DNA from: Hymenobacter telluris
GTDB lineage: Bacteria; Bacteroidota; Bacteroidia; Cytophagales; Hymenobacteraceae
DNA: 64,000 nucleotides
Direction: 5' to 3'
Assembly (NCBI RefSeq): GCF_017313265.1
Contig: NZ_JAFLQZ010000024.1
Coordinates: forward strand, 1-64,000
How positions within the stretch are numbered: the first letter of the stretch is position 1; every line of letters begins with the position of its first letter. A model generated the notes under the pieces. That model worked only from the letters and a program-made list of their open reading frames with translations. It did not search any database and was not told the DNA's origin. This document shows positions 10,988-20,033 of this stretch, in pieces. The position numbers and the translations under genes are program-made.

Positions 10988-11568
10988 TAAAGTATTATAC
11001 TGACATTTCATTTCTTTCTTTGAATATCACATCCTGCTTTGATGCGTTATACGAGTATGAATCTGAATCCCTTTCAGATAATATTGATGTAATGCTAAAT
11101 GCATTAAAAAGTGATGTCAAACCTAATTATTCAAATAAGCAAATTGAAAGTGCTTTACTCGAAAAAAAATTAGAAACCTCAGTTTCGCTGTTGGATGATG
11201 GGCATTATAGGAATATGTTTTTGATGCTAAAATCTTTGGCGTATAATAGAGAATTATGGATGTCAAATCCTGAAGTCTTTATTAGTCATGATTTGTTTTC
11301 AATATTATTAGATCGTTCTAATGTATTTAGGAATGTGTTTTTTAATAGAAATTATCTTAGTGACTTAGATTTTATATATCAAGAACAATATATATATGAA
11401 TACAAGGTATTAGATCCTAACACATCTAGTATGCTACTCGTTGAGCTAAGCATGCTAAACTTTGTTCAGAAGAGTGAGTTGAAAGAAGAAATAACTTTGT
11501 TTAGCATGTTTCTAAAGACGAGTATAGAACATAGAGATGTTCAAATAATTATAAAATACATGAATTGA
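10984..11568 (+). CDS. Probable immunity protein for the RHS nuclease
   Basis: A 194-aa, AT-rich, mostly helical-looking acidic protein with no signal peptide and no family I recognise. The call rests on position: ATG overlaps the RHS stop (ATGA), and the base composition matches the toxin tip rather than the RHS core. Immunity genes normally sit directly behind the toxin tip and act in the cytoplasm by binding the toxin. It could instead be an orphan accessory gene. Confidence 0.65.
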   Translation: MIKYYTDISFLSLNITSCFDALYEYESESLSDNIDVMLNALKSDVKPNYSNKQIESALLEKKLETSVSLLDDGHYRNMFLMLKSLAYNRELWMSNPEVFISHDLFSILLDRSNVFRNVFFNRNYLSDLDFIYQEQYIYEYKVLDPNTSSMLLVELSMLNFVQKSELKEEITLFSMFLKTSIEHRDVQIIIKYMN

Positions 11569-11690
11569 TGATACGCACTGTAACAGTAGAGGTCAATTGG
11601 TATGAGGTGCTTTCTCTGGTCACTTTCGCAGTAATAATTGTAGGAGGTCTAATGTATTTGTTTGAATATAAAAAAAAGGAGAAGCAGTAG
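11568..11690 (+). CDS. 40-aa single-pass membrane peptide
   Basis: A short ORF whose ATG overlaps the immunity stop by one base (TGATG). It encodes MIRTVTVEVNWYEVLSL, then a hydrophobic span (VTFAVIIVGGLMYLF), then a lysine-rich tail (EYKKKEKQ). One transmembrane helix with a positive cytoplasmic C-terminus is predicted. Tight coupling to the toxin/immunity pair suggests co-expression, but function is unknown. Confidence 0.5.
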   Translation: MIRTVTVEVNWYEVLSLVTFAVIIVGGLMYLFEYKKKEKQ

Positions 11691-11764
11691 AATGAGAGGA
11701 ATATCAGTTGAGGGCAACCGCCGATTATGCTTATTCATTATGGGTTGAATTCGGACGTGGTGCA

Positions 11765-12065
11765 TAGCTAAAGAAATACTGAACAATCAGATTCTGCGCA
11801 CGAAGACGGTAAATTTTTAGTGCAAGGAGCATTTAATGGATTCCACGGTGCTGGTGTGCCTGTAGCCTTAGGGGATGAACCGATACGTAGGCTCAGGCGT
11901 GGCCGCAAGCCTCCCATTCGTCGGTAAAGTGCCATGTGCCATGTGCCAGTGCCATACTGTTTAGGTAAGGCCTGCCTCAACCGGCGCAATATGGCCGCGC
12001 CCCAACTGCACAGCGCCTAGGCCACAATGCACTGGCGTACGGCTCCAAGGCCAGTCAGACCTAGG
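11765..12065 (-). pseudogene. Degraded IS1-family transposase (InsB-like C-terminal half)
   Basis: Read on the minus strand, this stretch shows, with several stops and frame changes, the IS1 transposase order: CIVA-x-ALCSWGAAILRRLR, RQALPKQY, then (Y)TDEWEA, then TSTVESIKCSLH, then FVRRI..LFS. These match the IS1 pattern IVA-LG-R-A-TLRRL, YTDEW-AY, STVE-INCSLR, R-FVRKS-SFSK. No intact frame remains. Confidence 0.6.
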
Positions 12066-12223
12066 ATATGCGCTCTTTGAGGCCTATGAAGGTTCACATC
12101 TCATCCTATTCAAACACCCGTGGCTGGCTGGGCTTAGGCCGCAATTGTGGAGTGGCCTGAGCTTTACCGATGAAGGTCGGCACGAAGAGAAGAGGGCGTG
12201 ATGGCGGCAGGCAGTGCATTGAT

Positions 12224-13440
12224 TGTAGTACTCCCCCAAATTTTGGACAGTTGAGGCGGTCTATCTTGGTCAACGTCATGACACCAAAACGCATCCGTCG
12301 CCGCTTTACAGCTTAGTTAAAAGTCGAGTTAGCCTTAGCCACTTTGACCGAGCGGCAGCCGCTGGCTTAGTTGGCTACGCGCTACCAGTTAATTGTTGCG
12401 CAAATTAGCCGTTAGAAGCTGCTGCTGCGCGAGCAGGGTGCAGGCCTTCCGAATAGGCAGGAATCGCTGTGCCTGCGGCTTCCAATCTGGAGCCCCTTTA
12501 CGCGGACATCGTCAAGCTGTAGGTGGAGAACCAGCTGCTAAAAAAAATGCATCCGCCATGATCATCTCTTAACAACGGGCGCTGGTGCAAGCCGGTACTA
12601 ACGGCAGTGTGCCAAGCCCTAGAGCTCTCGCGCAGCAACTAGTATTACCGGCCGTAAGGTGAAACGGCGCTGAATCTGCAGCTCATGTGCCTGCTAGATG
12701 AGGAGTACATCCGCCACAGCTTCAAGGGCGTGTTGGTCCTGAACGGTTACCTACGCTTGCAGGGTTATCAGATCAACGAGAAGCGCGTGCGCCAGCTGCT
12801 ACGCTTCTCGTTGATCTGAAGGCCGTCTACCCCAGACCGCGTTTGTCTGTGCTGGGCCAAGGCATCACGCCTTACCCTTACCTGCTACGCGAACGAAGCA
12901 TCACGGCCCCGAACGAAGTCTAGAGCACGGACATCATCTACATCCCTATGGCCCGCGACTTTTTGTATCTGATGGCCATGCTGGACTGGCACTCGTGCTA
13001 CGTGCTTAGCTGGGAGCTCTCCAACACGCTAGATGTGGGCTTTGGCCTCTCGGCCCTGGGCTGCGCGTTGCGCCAGCAACCAGCACCGTTCGTCTTTAAC
13101 TACGATCAAGGCAGCTAGTTCACCAGCGCGGCCTTCGAGCAGGAATTGCTGCAGGCCAACTGCCGCATCAGTAGCGACGGGTGGGGGCGCACCACGGACA
13201 ACACCTTTGTCGAGCGTCTCTGGCGCTCCGTCAAATGGGGGTGGAGTGCGTGTATTGGAACCTCGCCACCAACGGTTGCCACTATGAACAGCTGCATACT
13301 TACTTCACCCACCACCGCCCCACCAAGCCCTGAAAGGGCAAACACTGGCTTCAATCTACTGCCAAACGCCTCCCTTCAACACTCTGCCAATTTGCTTAAC
13401 TACCTCCGTTTAAGCTGTCCAGTTTTCGGGAGTAGTACAC
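12224..13440 (+). mobile_element. IS3-family element, decayed
   Basis: The ends carry related inverted repeats: TGTAGTACTCCC...TTTTGGACAG on the left and CTGTCCAGTTTTCGGGAGTA on the right. Inside are decayed orfA (from the ATG at about 12279, interrupted by stops) and orfB. Recognisable orfB blocks include LLDEEY, GYQINEKRVRQLLR, TDIIYIPMARDFLYLMAMLDWHS in a broken frame, NTFVERLWRSVKW and TPASIYLP-like C-terminal sequence. The element is inactive. Confidence 0.75.
12672..13440 (+). pseudogene. IS3-family orfB transposase (integrase core) remnant
   Basis: Blocks of the rve integrase core are readable with frame changes. The first is LMCLLDEEYIRH at 12672. Next come the strand carrying the first catalytic Asp (frame broken near 12820-12960), FNYDQGS followed by a stop where a second Asp-containing DxGSQFTS is expected, and DNTFVERLWRSVKW near 13197 with the catalytic Glu. 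At least three disabling lesions are visible. Confidence 0.7.
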
Positions 13441-13512
13441 GGGCCACGCTTCTGGGCAATGCCCGATGAATTGGTAGCGGCTCATGACTAAGAGGGCTGA
13501 GAGAAGATAGTC

Positions 13513-13790
13513 ACGACTTTTTTAAAATGTTGCGCTTCATTTCCACGAGTTTAATCTCGACATGCAGGCGCTTGATTTCGCCACGCCAAGCACCGCGGCT
13601 TACAGGGCCTGGCGCTACCAGCGGCCCACCAGTACTGGCGAAATGCCTCGGGCGCGGGCTACGTCGGTTTGCTAGGCACCGGGCGCTACTTGCCGGACGC
13701 ACTCGACTTTGAAGGCGGACGTATATTTCTGGCGGGTGGGGGGCAATCCGCCTAGATTCAGTTTCTCGGTCATGGGCAACAGAAGTCAAG
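13513..13790 (-). pseudogene. Remnant of a second IS3-family orfA
   Basis: On the minus strand the reading begins ATGACCGAGAAACTG near 13775. It contains a shifted but recognisable ISPVLVGRW-like core and ends EIKRLHVEIKLVEMKRNILKKS*, the standard C-terminal leucine-zipper end of IS3 OrfA proteins. Frame changes disrupt it. Its left terminal repeat is interrupted by the IS5 element that starts at 13815. Confidence 0.6.
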
Positions 13791-13814
13791 ACTTCGCGCT
13801 GTCTGTTTCAACTA

Positions 13815-14609
13815 GGGTGTGTGGACAGCAAGGATAGTAGTTTTACGCCCTGCGCCGTCATGAATTAACTGAACGCGAATGGAACGTGGTCGAAGCGCAC
13901 GTCCTTGGCCGGCTGGGTACCGGGCGTGACAACCGCTTGTTTGTCAATGCCGTGCTCTACCGCGTGCGCACGGGCGTAGCCTGGCGTGACTTACCTGAAC
14001 GGTTCGGGCCGTGGAACACGGTGGCGCGACGTTTTCGCCGCTGGGCGCAGGCGGGCGTGTGGGAAGCGCTCTTCCACGCGGTACAAGAGCCTGACTATGC
14101 CTGGGTACTAATCGACTCGACAACGGCCAAAGCGCACAAAGCGGCAGCTGGTCAAAAAAAAGTACACCTGCAGCCGAAGCCCTAGGCCGTTCTCGTGGCG
14201 GCTTTTGCACCAAGGTGCATGCCGTGGTGGACGCACTGGGCAACTGCCTACATCTGGTCCTCACCCCGGGCGAAGCGGCTGACAGCCCCCAACTACCCGC
14301 TTTACTGGCGGCCTTGCCCGAACCACCCGGGGCGGTGGTGGCTGACAAAGCCTACGACACCGAAAAGGCACTCTACATCGTCGCCCAGCACGCGGCCGAA
14401 GTTGTCATTCCGCCCAAAGCTAACCGGCTGAACCAGCGCGACTACGATGAAAACCTCTACGCCGACCGCAACAAGATCGAACGTTTTTTCGGTCGACTCA
14501 AAGAAGTGCGAGGCGTTGCCACTCGCTATGAGAAAACGGCCACGTCTTTTTTAGCCGTCATTCATCTGCTGGTCGCACTCGATTGGATGCGCTAGCTGTC
14601 CACACAGCC
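13815..14609 (+). mobile_element. IS5-family (IS427-like) element in the terminal repeat of an IS3 remnant
   Basis: A 795-bp element with imperfect terminal repeats GGGTGTGTGGACAGC and GCTGTCCACACAGCC, flanked by TA on both sides (within CTAG). The right flank AGATCACCTC and the left flank rejoin to the end sequence GAGGTGATCTAG of the neighbouring IS3 remnant, so the insertion site can be reconstructed. It carries one transposase in two frames. Confidence 0.8.
13850..14595 (+). CDS. IS5-family transposase with A8 -1 frameshift
   Basis: Two overlapping frames join at a run of eight A (14154-14161). The first encodes RRHELTEREWNVVEAHV through VLIDSTTAKAHK, with the first catalytic Asp in LIDST. 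The -1 frame continues EALGRSRGGFCTKVHAVVDALG, VVADKAYD (second Asp) and KIERFFGRLKEVRGVATRYEK (catalytic Glu). IS427-group elements often use programmed slippage at A-runs, so the gene may be functional. No ATG is visible in the first frame (CTG 13850 is where the usual start falls), which argues for partial decay. Confidence 0.65.
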
Positions 14610-14758
14610 TAGATCACCTCATCGAAAACAGGTGTATATTTTTGCGAGTAACGAATTGAACATCAGAGTGTATTTGCCAATTTATAGGAAGTTAAGACTT
14701 CTTATCAGTTGCCCTGACTAAACCAATTTATACCTCAAGAATCAGTATACTCTTGCAA

Positions 14759-15286
14759 TTACTTGTTCAACGCTTGTATTACTTCCTGTGTAATGTTAAC
14801 TCCTTCTTTACCATAAACTACAGTACCAGCTTCAGTGGCAGCAAATACAATGTCGTACCCATGTGCCTCTCCATACTGGCGCATAAACGCATCTGCTTTG
14901 CTGATCACTTCCTGCGTCAGTCGTGCTTCCTCTGCTGCTGCCTTATCGGTCACAGCTTTCTTATAAGTGAAATACTGCTGCTGCCGTTGCGCAAGTTGCT
15001 CTTCCCGCGCGCGCCGCTCCGTTGCGGGCAAGGAAGCTCGAGTCCGATTGTAAACATCTAGCTCCTGCTGTACAGTATGTTGTAATGTATCCAAGTTCGC
15101 TTGCCAGCTTTCAGCCTCCTGCTTGTATTTGACTCGGGCATCCTGCATCACTTTGTAGCTTTCCAGCACTTTGGAGTTCTCTACATACGCCAACTTAGGG
15201 GGGGAGGCCATAAATTGTATAATTCCAATAAAAAATAGCCCAATGGCAAATACGGTGTTGAATAAGGATTGACGAGTGACAACCAT
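14759..15286 (-). CDS. OmpH/Skp-family periplasmic chaperone-like protein
   Basis: A 175-aa protein with an N-terminal hydrophobic anchor or signal (about residues 9-28, TVFAIGLFFIGIIQFMAS) followed by the conserved KLAYVENSKVLESYKVMQD start of the Skp fold. A long charged coiled coil (residues 50-130) comes next, and then the conserved end (GYDIVFAATEAGTVVYG...ITQEVIQALNK). Skp proteins hold unfolded outer-membrane proteins in the periplasm. It is divergent from the secretion operon at 15648, so support for secretin or surface-protein assembly is a reasonable inference. Confidence 0.85.
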   Translation of the reverse strand: MVVTRQSLFNTVFAIGLFFIGIIQFMASPPKLAYVENSKVLESYKVMQDARVKYKQEAESWQANLDTLQHTVQQELDVYNRTRASLPATERRAREEQLAQRQQQYFTYKKAVTDKAAAEEARLTQEVISKADAFMRQYGEAHGYDIVFAATEAGTVVYGKEGVNITQEVIQALNK

Positions 15287-15647
15287 AATACGAGATGAAT
15301 AAATTATTCTGCGAAACTACACATAATCTACTTCATCAAAAAGTTGTGAAGTAAAAGCAATGTATTTGAATAAGCCAAAAAACAAATAATAACAAAATAG
15401 GAACAATTGTAGTTGATATCTACATATTCCTTCCCATTAAAGTCAGTGAATAGTGTCTTTAACGGCTTTTGAAGGATAAAAAAATCAACAAGGTATAGTC
15501 GTTTTATGGACTATGTAACTGTATTCTGTATGAATGTGAAACCAAAAATGTAGATAATATTACATATTGGTAATGAAAAATTTAGCTATCTTGCCCCATG
15601 TTTTCTTATTGTGTCATTCTTTACCACCGAATATTCTATATACTATC
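15287..15647. promoter_or_regulatory. AT-rich divergent intergenic region (ompH-like / secretion operon)
   Basis: About 360 bp without a convincing gene. It is AT-rich and lies between two divergent genes, so it must hold both promoters. I see no unambiguous -33/-7 pair. The open frame entering from 15567 lacks prepilin features before 15648 and is treated as leader. Confidence 0.4.
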
Positions 15648-16064
15648 ATGATGCGTTCATTAAGCTATAAAGGTCGGCTGGCAGCTTATACCTTGACAGA
15701 GCTGTTAATTGTACTTGTTATCATTGGAATCCTTATTTTAATGGCATTGCCCGTACTCATGCCTCTTATCAGCCGGACTCGTAGCGTGGAAGCCAAACAA
15801 ATGCTGACCCACTTACAGACGCTGGAAAAAACCTATTTCTACGAGCACTCCCGCTATGCAGCTAGCCTCGACGAAGCAGGGTTTGAGCAGGAGAAGCTAA
15901 CTACGGAAGATGGAAAGGCCAATTACCGGATCGAGATAATCAACGCTGGCCCTACTACGTTTCAGGCTCGCGCCACCTCGGTAGTAGATTTTGATGGGGA
16001 CGGCACCTACAACGTGTGGGAAGTGGACCAGGATCAAAAACTGACTGAAGTAACGAAAGATTAG
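15648..16064 (+). CDS. gspG: GspG-like major pseudopilin / type IV prepilin
   Basis: ATG 15648 (or 15651) gives a short basic leader MMRSLSYKGRLAA followed by YTLTELLIVLVIIGILILMA, the N-terminal helix of class III prepilins with Glu at +5. An upstream in-frame TTG or ATG (15567, 15573) would add an unlikely 27 residues. The cleavage position has Ala rather than the usual Gly before the mature aromatic residue. The C-terminal part (residues ~45-138) has the GspG-like DGDGTYNVW end, which resembles the calcium-binding loop region. The pseudopilin would form the periplasmic piston of the secretion system. First gene of the operon. Confidence 0.85.
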   Translation: MMRSLSYKGRLAAYTLTELLIVLVIIGILILMALPVLMPLISRTRSVEAKQMLTHLQTLEKTYFYEHSRYAASLDEAGFEQEKLTTEDGKANYRIEIINAGPTTFQARATSVVDFDGDGTYNVWEVDQDQKLTEVTKD

Positions 16065-16083
16065 TTGCGATCCTCACGGCACT

Positions 16084-16617
16084 ATGACCACTTTCACAAT
16101 CATCCACTACAGCGCTGAAGTACTGGCCTTCAGCATGCTTATCAGCATGCTAGTGCAGGATTGGCGCTGGCGGGGAGTATACTGGTATTTCTTTCCTTTA
16201 CTGGCTGTCTTATTTTTCGGACTCCGCCTCGACCAGCAGCCTTTAGAAACGGTACTGGCCGACTCCGCCGTTAACGTTGCTTTTGTCGTTTTACAGATGC
16301 TTGTTTTGAGCCTGTACGTGCGGTTACGTTTTGCCGCATCCCTGCAAGCATACCTCGGGTTAGGAGACATCTTGTACTGGTTAGCTGTAGCGGTCTTTTT
16401 CTCTCCCGTTGTCTTCATCCTATACTACCTCAGCAGCCTAGTAGTAGCATTACTTACATTCTTGATAGTGCGCCGGGTAGTAAGTAAGCCAATCGATGCG
16501 CGGATTCCCCTTGCCGGCTTACAAGCCGGGTATTTGGCACTGCTGCTACTGGTTTCGTGGCTATCACCTACCAAGCTGCCGGTCGGTGACCAGTGGCTGC
16601 TCGACTATATAAGCTGA
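16084..16617 (+). CDS. Single-domain A24 prepilin peptidase-like membrane protein
   Basis: A 177-aa polytopic membrane protein. It has the two aspartates of the A24 aspartic peptidases: D26 in VQDWRWRGV after the first helix, and D95 in the GLGD motif (GxGD) before ILYWLAVAVFF. The N-terminal methyltransferase/Cys domain of PilD/GspO is absent, as in short archaeal and some bacterial relatives. It would cleave the leader of the adjacent pseudopilin in the inner membrane. It is 19 bp downstream of gspG, and its TGA overlaps the ATG of gspE (TGATG). Confidence 0.75.
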   Translation: MTTFTIIHYSAEVLAFSMLISMLVQDWRWRGVYWYFFPLLAVLFFGLRLDQQPLETVLADSAVNVAFVVLQMLVLSLYVRLRFAASLQAYLGLGDILYWLAVAVFFSPVVFILYYLSSLVVALLTFLIVRRVVSKPIDARIPLAGLQAGYLALLLLVSWLSPTKLPVGDQWLLDYIS

Positions 16618-18068
16618 TGGAAGCTCTACTCGCATACATCCCCATTGAGGCGAGCCTGATGCAACTCATCAGCGCCGAGCAGGCCTGGCATTACCGCATT
16701 GTTCCCCAGGCTAGTACGCCCACAGCCCTGCACTTTTACGTGGACGCAGCAATCGAGACGACCAGTTTGGTTGACGAATTAGAAGTGGCATTAGGCCAGG
16801 GGGTGCAACTGGAGCCGGCCGATTCGCAGCGCATCGAGCGTACGCTCAACAAGTATTTCCTACGCCAAGCAGCGCGGCCCACCACGCCCGAGCAGGCCAA
16901 ACTGGTTACGGGTCCGGGTTCTTCGTCCGAGGATTTCCTGTTTCGGCTGATCCAGGAAGCCCGGGAACTGCGCAGCAGTGACATTCACATTGAGAGCTAC
17001 GCCGAAAAGGCCCGGGTACGCATCCGCGTTGATGGTCTGCTGCTGGAACGCTACCATCTGCCGCGGACCGAGTACCCGGCCTTAATTAACCGGGTGAAAA
17101 TCATGGCCGGGCTCGATATTGCCGAGAAACGGCTGCCACAAGACGGCCGGATCTTCTTTGCGAATGGGCAGCAAAAAATTGACATCCGGGTATCGGTTGT
17201 GCCCACCCTGCACGGGGAAAAGGTGGTGCTCCGTCTGTTAAGCAACGACGCTACCAATATCGACCTGAACACGATGGGGCTGCGGCCCGCTGATTTGCGC
17301 AGCTACCTGGAAGGAGTACGCCGGCCCACTGGTCTGATCCTGATCAGCGGCCCCACCGGTTCGGGAAAAACCACTACCCTTTACGCCACGCTCAAGCTGC
17401 TGAACAAGGAAAGCCGCAACATCCTGACCATCGAAGACCCGATCGAGTATACACTTGAGGGCATCAACCAGGTGCAGCTGCGCGAGAACATCGGTTTAAA
17501 TTTCGCGGCCGCGCTCCGCACCTTTCTGCGCCAGGACCCGGACATCATCATGGTCGGCGAAATCCGAGATCCGGAAACGGCCAGCATGGCGATCCGGGCG
17601 GCCCTGACCGGCCACCTGGTCTTATCTACGATCCACACGAACTCGGCCTGGGGCACGGTTTCTCGGCTCATCGACATGGGCATCCCCGCCTATATGGTGG
17701 CCAATACGCTCAACACCAGCGTGGCCCAGCGCCTGCTGCGGCTACTCTGCCCGGAATGCAGACGGGCCGAAGCGTTTAATCCCGACCTTTACCCCCGCCG
17801 GTTCAGACCCTTCCGTCTCGTAACAAAACACTATTTATCCGTTGGCTGCCCAGCGTGTTATTATACCGGATACCGCGGCCGTAAAGCCGTTTATGAAGTT
17901 ATTTCTCTGGATTCCGAGTTAGCTGATTATTTAAAAAATCAAAATCTGAATGTATCCGATTTATTGCGGGAACGCGGCATTACCTCTTTGGCTGAAAATG
18001 CCTTCTCGCTATTTGAACAGGGTGACACCACTCTGGATGAGGTGTATCCGCTCTTATTTGATCTCTAA
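16617..18068 (+). CDS. gspE: Type II secretion / type IV pilus assembly ATPase GspE/PilB
   Basis: A 483-aa protein from ATG 16617; the start is fixed by TGATG overlap with the previous gene. Walker A (GPTGSGKTT) is near residue 245, the Asp box (TIEDPIEYTLEG) near 270, Walker B (IIMVGEIRDPETA) near 312, and the His box (LTGHLVLSTIHTN) near 330. A C-terminal tetracysteine zinc site (CPEC ... CPAC) lies near 378 and 410. This hexameric cytoplasmic ATPase powers pseudopilus extension. It normally acts on a GspF platform protein, which is not found in this window. Confidence 0.95.
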   Translation: MEALLAYIPIEASLMQLISAEQAWHYRIVPQASTPTALHFYVDAAIETTSLVDELEVALGQGVQLEPADSQRIERTLNKYFLRQAARPTTPEQAKLVTGPGSSSEDFLFRLIQEARELRSSDIHIESYAEKARVRIRVDGLLLERYHLPRTEYPALINRVKIMAGLDIAEKRLPQDGRIFFANGQQKIDIRVSVVPTLHGEKVVLRLLSNDATNIDLNTMGLRPADLRSYLEGVRRPTGLILISGPTGSGKTTTLYATLKLLNKESRNILTIEDPIEYTLEGINQVQLRENIGLNFAAALRTFLRQDPDIIMVGEIRDPETASMAIRAALTGHLVLSTIHTNSAWGTVSRLIDMGIPAYMVANTLNTSVAQRLLRLLCPECRRAEAFNPDLYPRRFRPFRLVTKHYLSVGCPACYYTGYRGRKAVYEVISLDSELADYLKNQNLNVSDLLRERGITSLAENAFSLFEQGDTTLDEVYPLLFDL

Positions 18069-20028
18069 AAGCCTTTTTTGGGGCTTGCTATTTGGCATTC
18101 TGCTTCCTGTTAATGCCCTGCAAGCCCAGCAGTTGCCCGTGGTTGCTGGTGCCCCGGCGGACCGTTTCCTGGCCCTGCAGCAGCAACTGCGCGTGCTGGG
18201 TGACTCCACCGCTAAAGGCCTGCAGGAAACCGCCAACTTATCGGTTTCCAACGCGCCGATCCAGGAATTCGTCCGTGGGCTGGCGCTCACCCACAACCTG
18301 AACGTGAGCATCGATCCAACCCTGGATCTGCGCATCACCAACAGCTTCACGGAGGTCAAGGTAATCGACTTGATCGTGTTCCTGGCCCGGGAATATAACC
18401 TTGACATCCAGGTCATTGGCAACATCATCCGGGTCTACAAGTTTGTGCCCCCGCCGGAAATCAAGCGGTTGCCTCCCGGCAAAAAGCTGCGGCTCAGCTA
18501 TGATCCGGCCCACGATATTTTTACCTCGGATTTGCAGAATGACAGTTTGACGACCTTCGCCAAACAGGTTACGCAACTTACCAAACGTAACGTCGTGCTG
18601 GCCCCAGGCCTGGGTACGCGCTTGGTGAGTGGCTACGTGGAAGGGATGCCTTTAAGCCAGGCGCTCGACAAGCTGGCGTATACCAATTCGTTGCGGTTAC
18701 TACACCCCGATAATGCTTCCTACGTGCTGGAAGCCACGGACGCAACAGCGTCTGCGCCTGCCAGTCGTTCCCGGCGAGCAGTTCTAGGCGCTACGGGCAG
18801 CATTTCCAATCCGGGGCAGGAAAGCAGCAGTGGGGCCGACATCGGGGTGGCAACCGGTGCTGATGGGCGGCGCTACCTGCGCATCGAAGCGGAAAACGTG
18901 GCGATGGGCAAGCTGCTGACCGACGTCTCGCAGGAACTCAACATCAACTACGTGCTGTTTTCGGAACTGACCGGCAACACGACCATGCACGTCAAGCAGG
19001 TTACCTACGACGACTTCCTGCGGATCCTGCTGCAAGGCACGACCCACACCTACCAGCAAAGCGAAGGCCTCTACACCATCGGCAACCGGGCCCTGGAGGG
19101 CTTCCGCCATACCGCCGTGGTGAAAATGCAGTTTCGACCCGTTGACAAGCTCGACGAATTTATCCCGGCCGAGCTGAAGAAGGGGGTGGAGATTCGCTTG
19201 TTCAAAGAACTTAACAGCATGATCCTGAGCGGGGGCGCCCCACAGATTGCGGAAATCACGGAGTTTCTCAAAGCCGTGGACAAACCCGTCGTCAATGTCC
19301 TGATCGAAGTGATCGTGGTGGAATTGCGGCGGGGGCATTCCACTAAAACCGGTATCCGGGCGTTTCTAGGGGATTCTACGGTGCGGACGGGGGGCGAGCT
19401 GTTTCCCGGCCTGGACATGACCATCGGCTCGAAAAGTATCAATTCCTTGCTTAGCCGGCTCGGCTCGAAAGGCCTGGTTAACCTGGGGCGGGTGACCCCC
19501 AATTTCTATTTGACGCTGCAGGCCCTTGAGCAAAACAGCTACCTAAATTTGCGCTCCACCCCGAAGCTCTCCACCCTCAACGGCCACGAGGCTAACCTGA
19601 AAATCGGGCAGTCGGTGTATTACGTCGAGGAGAATCAAAACGTCACTGGCGGCGTGAATCCGGTCATCACCAAGACCCAGCAATTCAAGCAGGTGTCCGC
19701 CGACTTATCCATCAAGATCAACCCGATGGTTTCCGGTAACGAAGACATTACGCTGGACGTGTCGGCCGAATTCTCGGACTTTATCGAGCCGACCATTCAG
19801 CGGGCCCCTCCTGGCACGGCCACTCGGCAGTTTACGTCCATGATCCGGGTGAAAAACGAAGAGATGATCGTGTTGGGCGGCCTGGAAGAAATCCGCAAAA
19901 ACAGCGGTGGTACGGGAGTGCCCCTTCTCTCCCGCATCCCGGTGCTGAAGTGGCTGTTCAGTACGCGCCAGGAAGGCAAGCAAACCAACCGGCTGGTCGT
20001 TTTCATCCGGCCGACCATCATGTACTAA
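18037..20028 (+). CDS. gspD: Secretin GspD/PilQ-like outer-membrane pore
   Basis: A 663-aa protein from ATG 18037, overlapping the gspE 3' end by 32 bp. The longer open frame from 17950 lacks a signal sequence. The signal peptide is LFWGLLFGILLPVNALQAQQ. N0/N1-type periplasmic repeats lie at about residues 60-130, 170-220 and 280-350. The C-terminal secretin domain carries LRSTPKLSTLNGHEA and the signature VPLLSRIPVLKWLFS, and ends RLVVFIRPTIMY. It forms the outer-membrane gate for secreted substrates or a pilus. Confidence 0.93.
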   Translation: MRCIRSYLISKSLFWGLLFGILLPVNALQAQQLPVVAGAPADRFLALQQQLRVLGDSTAKGLQETANLSVSNAPIQEFVRGLALTHNLNVSIDPTLDLRITNSFTEVKVIDLIVFLAREYNLDIQVIGNIIRVYKFVPPPEIKRLPPGKKLRLSYDPAHDIFTSDLQNDSLTTFAKQVTQLTKRNVVLAPGLGTRLVSGYVEGMPLSQALDKLAYTNSLRLLHPDNASYVLEATDATASAPASRSRRAVLGATGSISNPGQESSSGADIGVATGADGRRYLRIEAENVAMGKLLTDVSQELNINYVLFSELTGNTTMHVKQVTYDDFLRILLQGTTHTYQQSEGLYTIGNRALEGFRHTAVVKMQFRPVDKLDEFIPAELKKGVEIRLFKELNSMILSGGAPQIAEITEFLKAVDKPVVNVLIEVIVVELRRGHSTKTGIRAFLGDSTVRTGGELFPGLDMTIGSKSINSLLSRLGSKGLVNLGRVTPNFYLTLQALEQNSYLNLRSTPKLSTLNGHEANLKIGQSVYYVEENQNVTGGVNPVITKTQQFKQVSADLSIKINPMVSGNEDITLDVSAEFSDFIEPTIQRAPPGTATRQFTSMIRVKNEEMIVLGGLEEIRKNSGGTGVPLLSRIPVLKWLFSTRQEGKQTNRLVVFIRPTIMY

Positions 20029-20033
20029 GGGCT

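Noticed and set aside
12106-12294. 62-aa minus-strand ORF
   Set aside because: It spans the left terminal repeat and reversed orfA start of the decayed IS3 element.
15567-15647. Longer N-terminus for the pseudopilin gene (TTG 15567 or ATG 15573)
   Set aside because: It would place 27 extra residues before a typical short prepilin leader; ATG 15648 fits the family.
17950-18036. Extended N-terminus of the secretin gene
   Set aside because: The extension lies inside gspE in another frame and hides the signal peptide; ATG 18037 gives a proper one.
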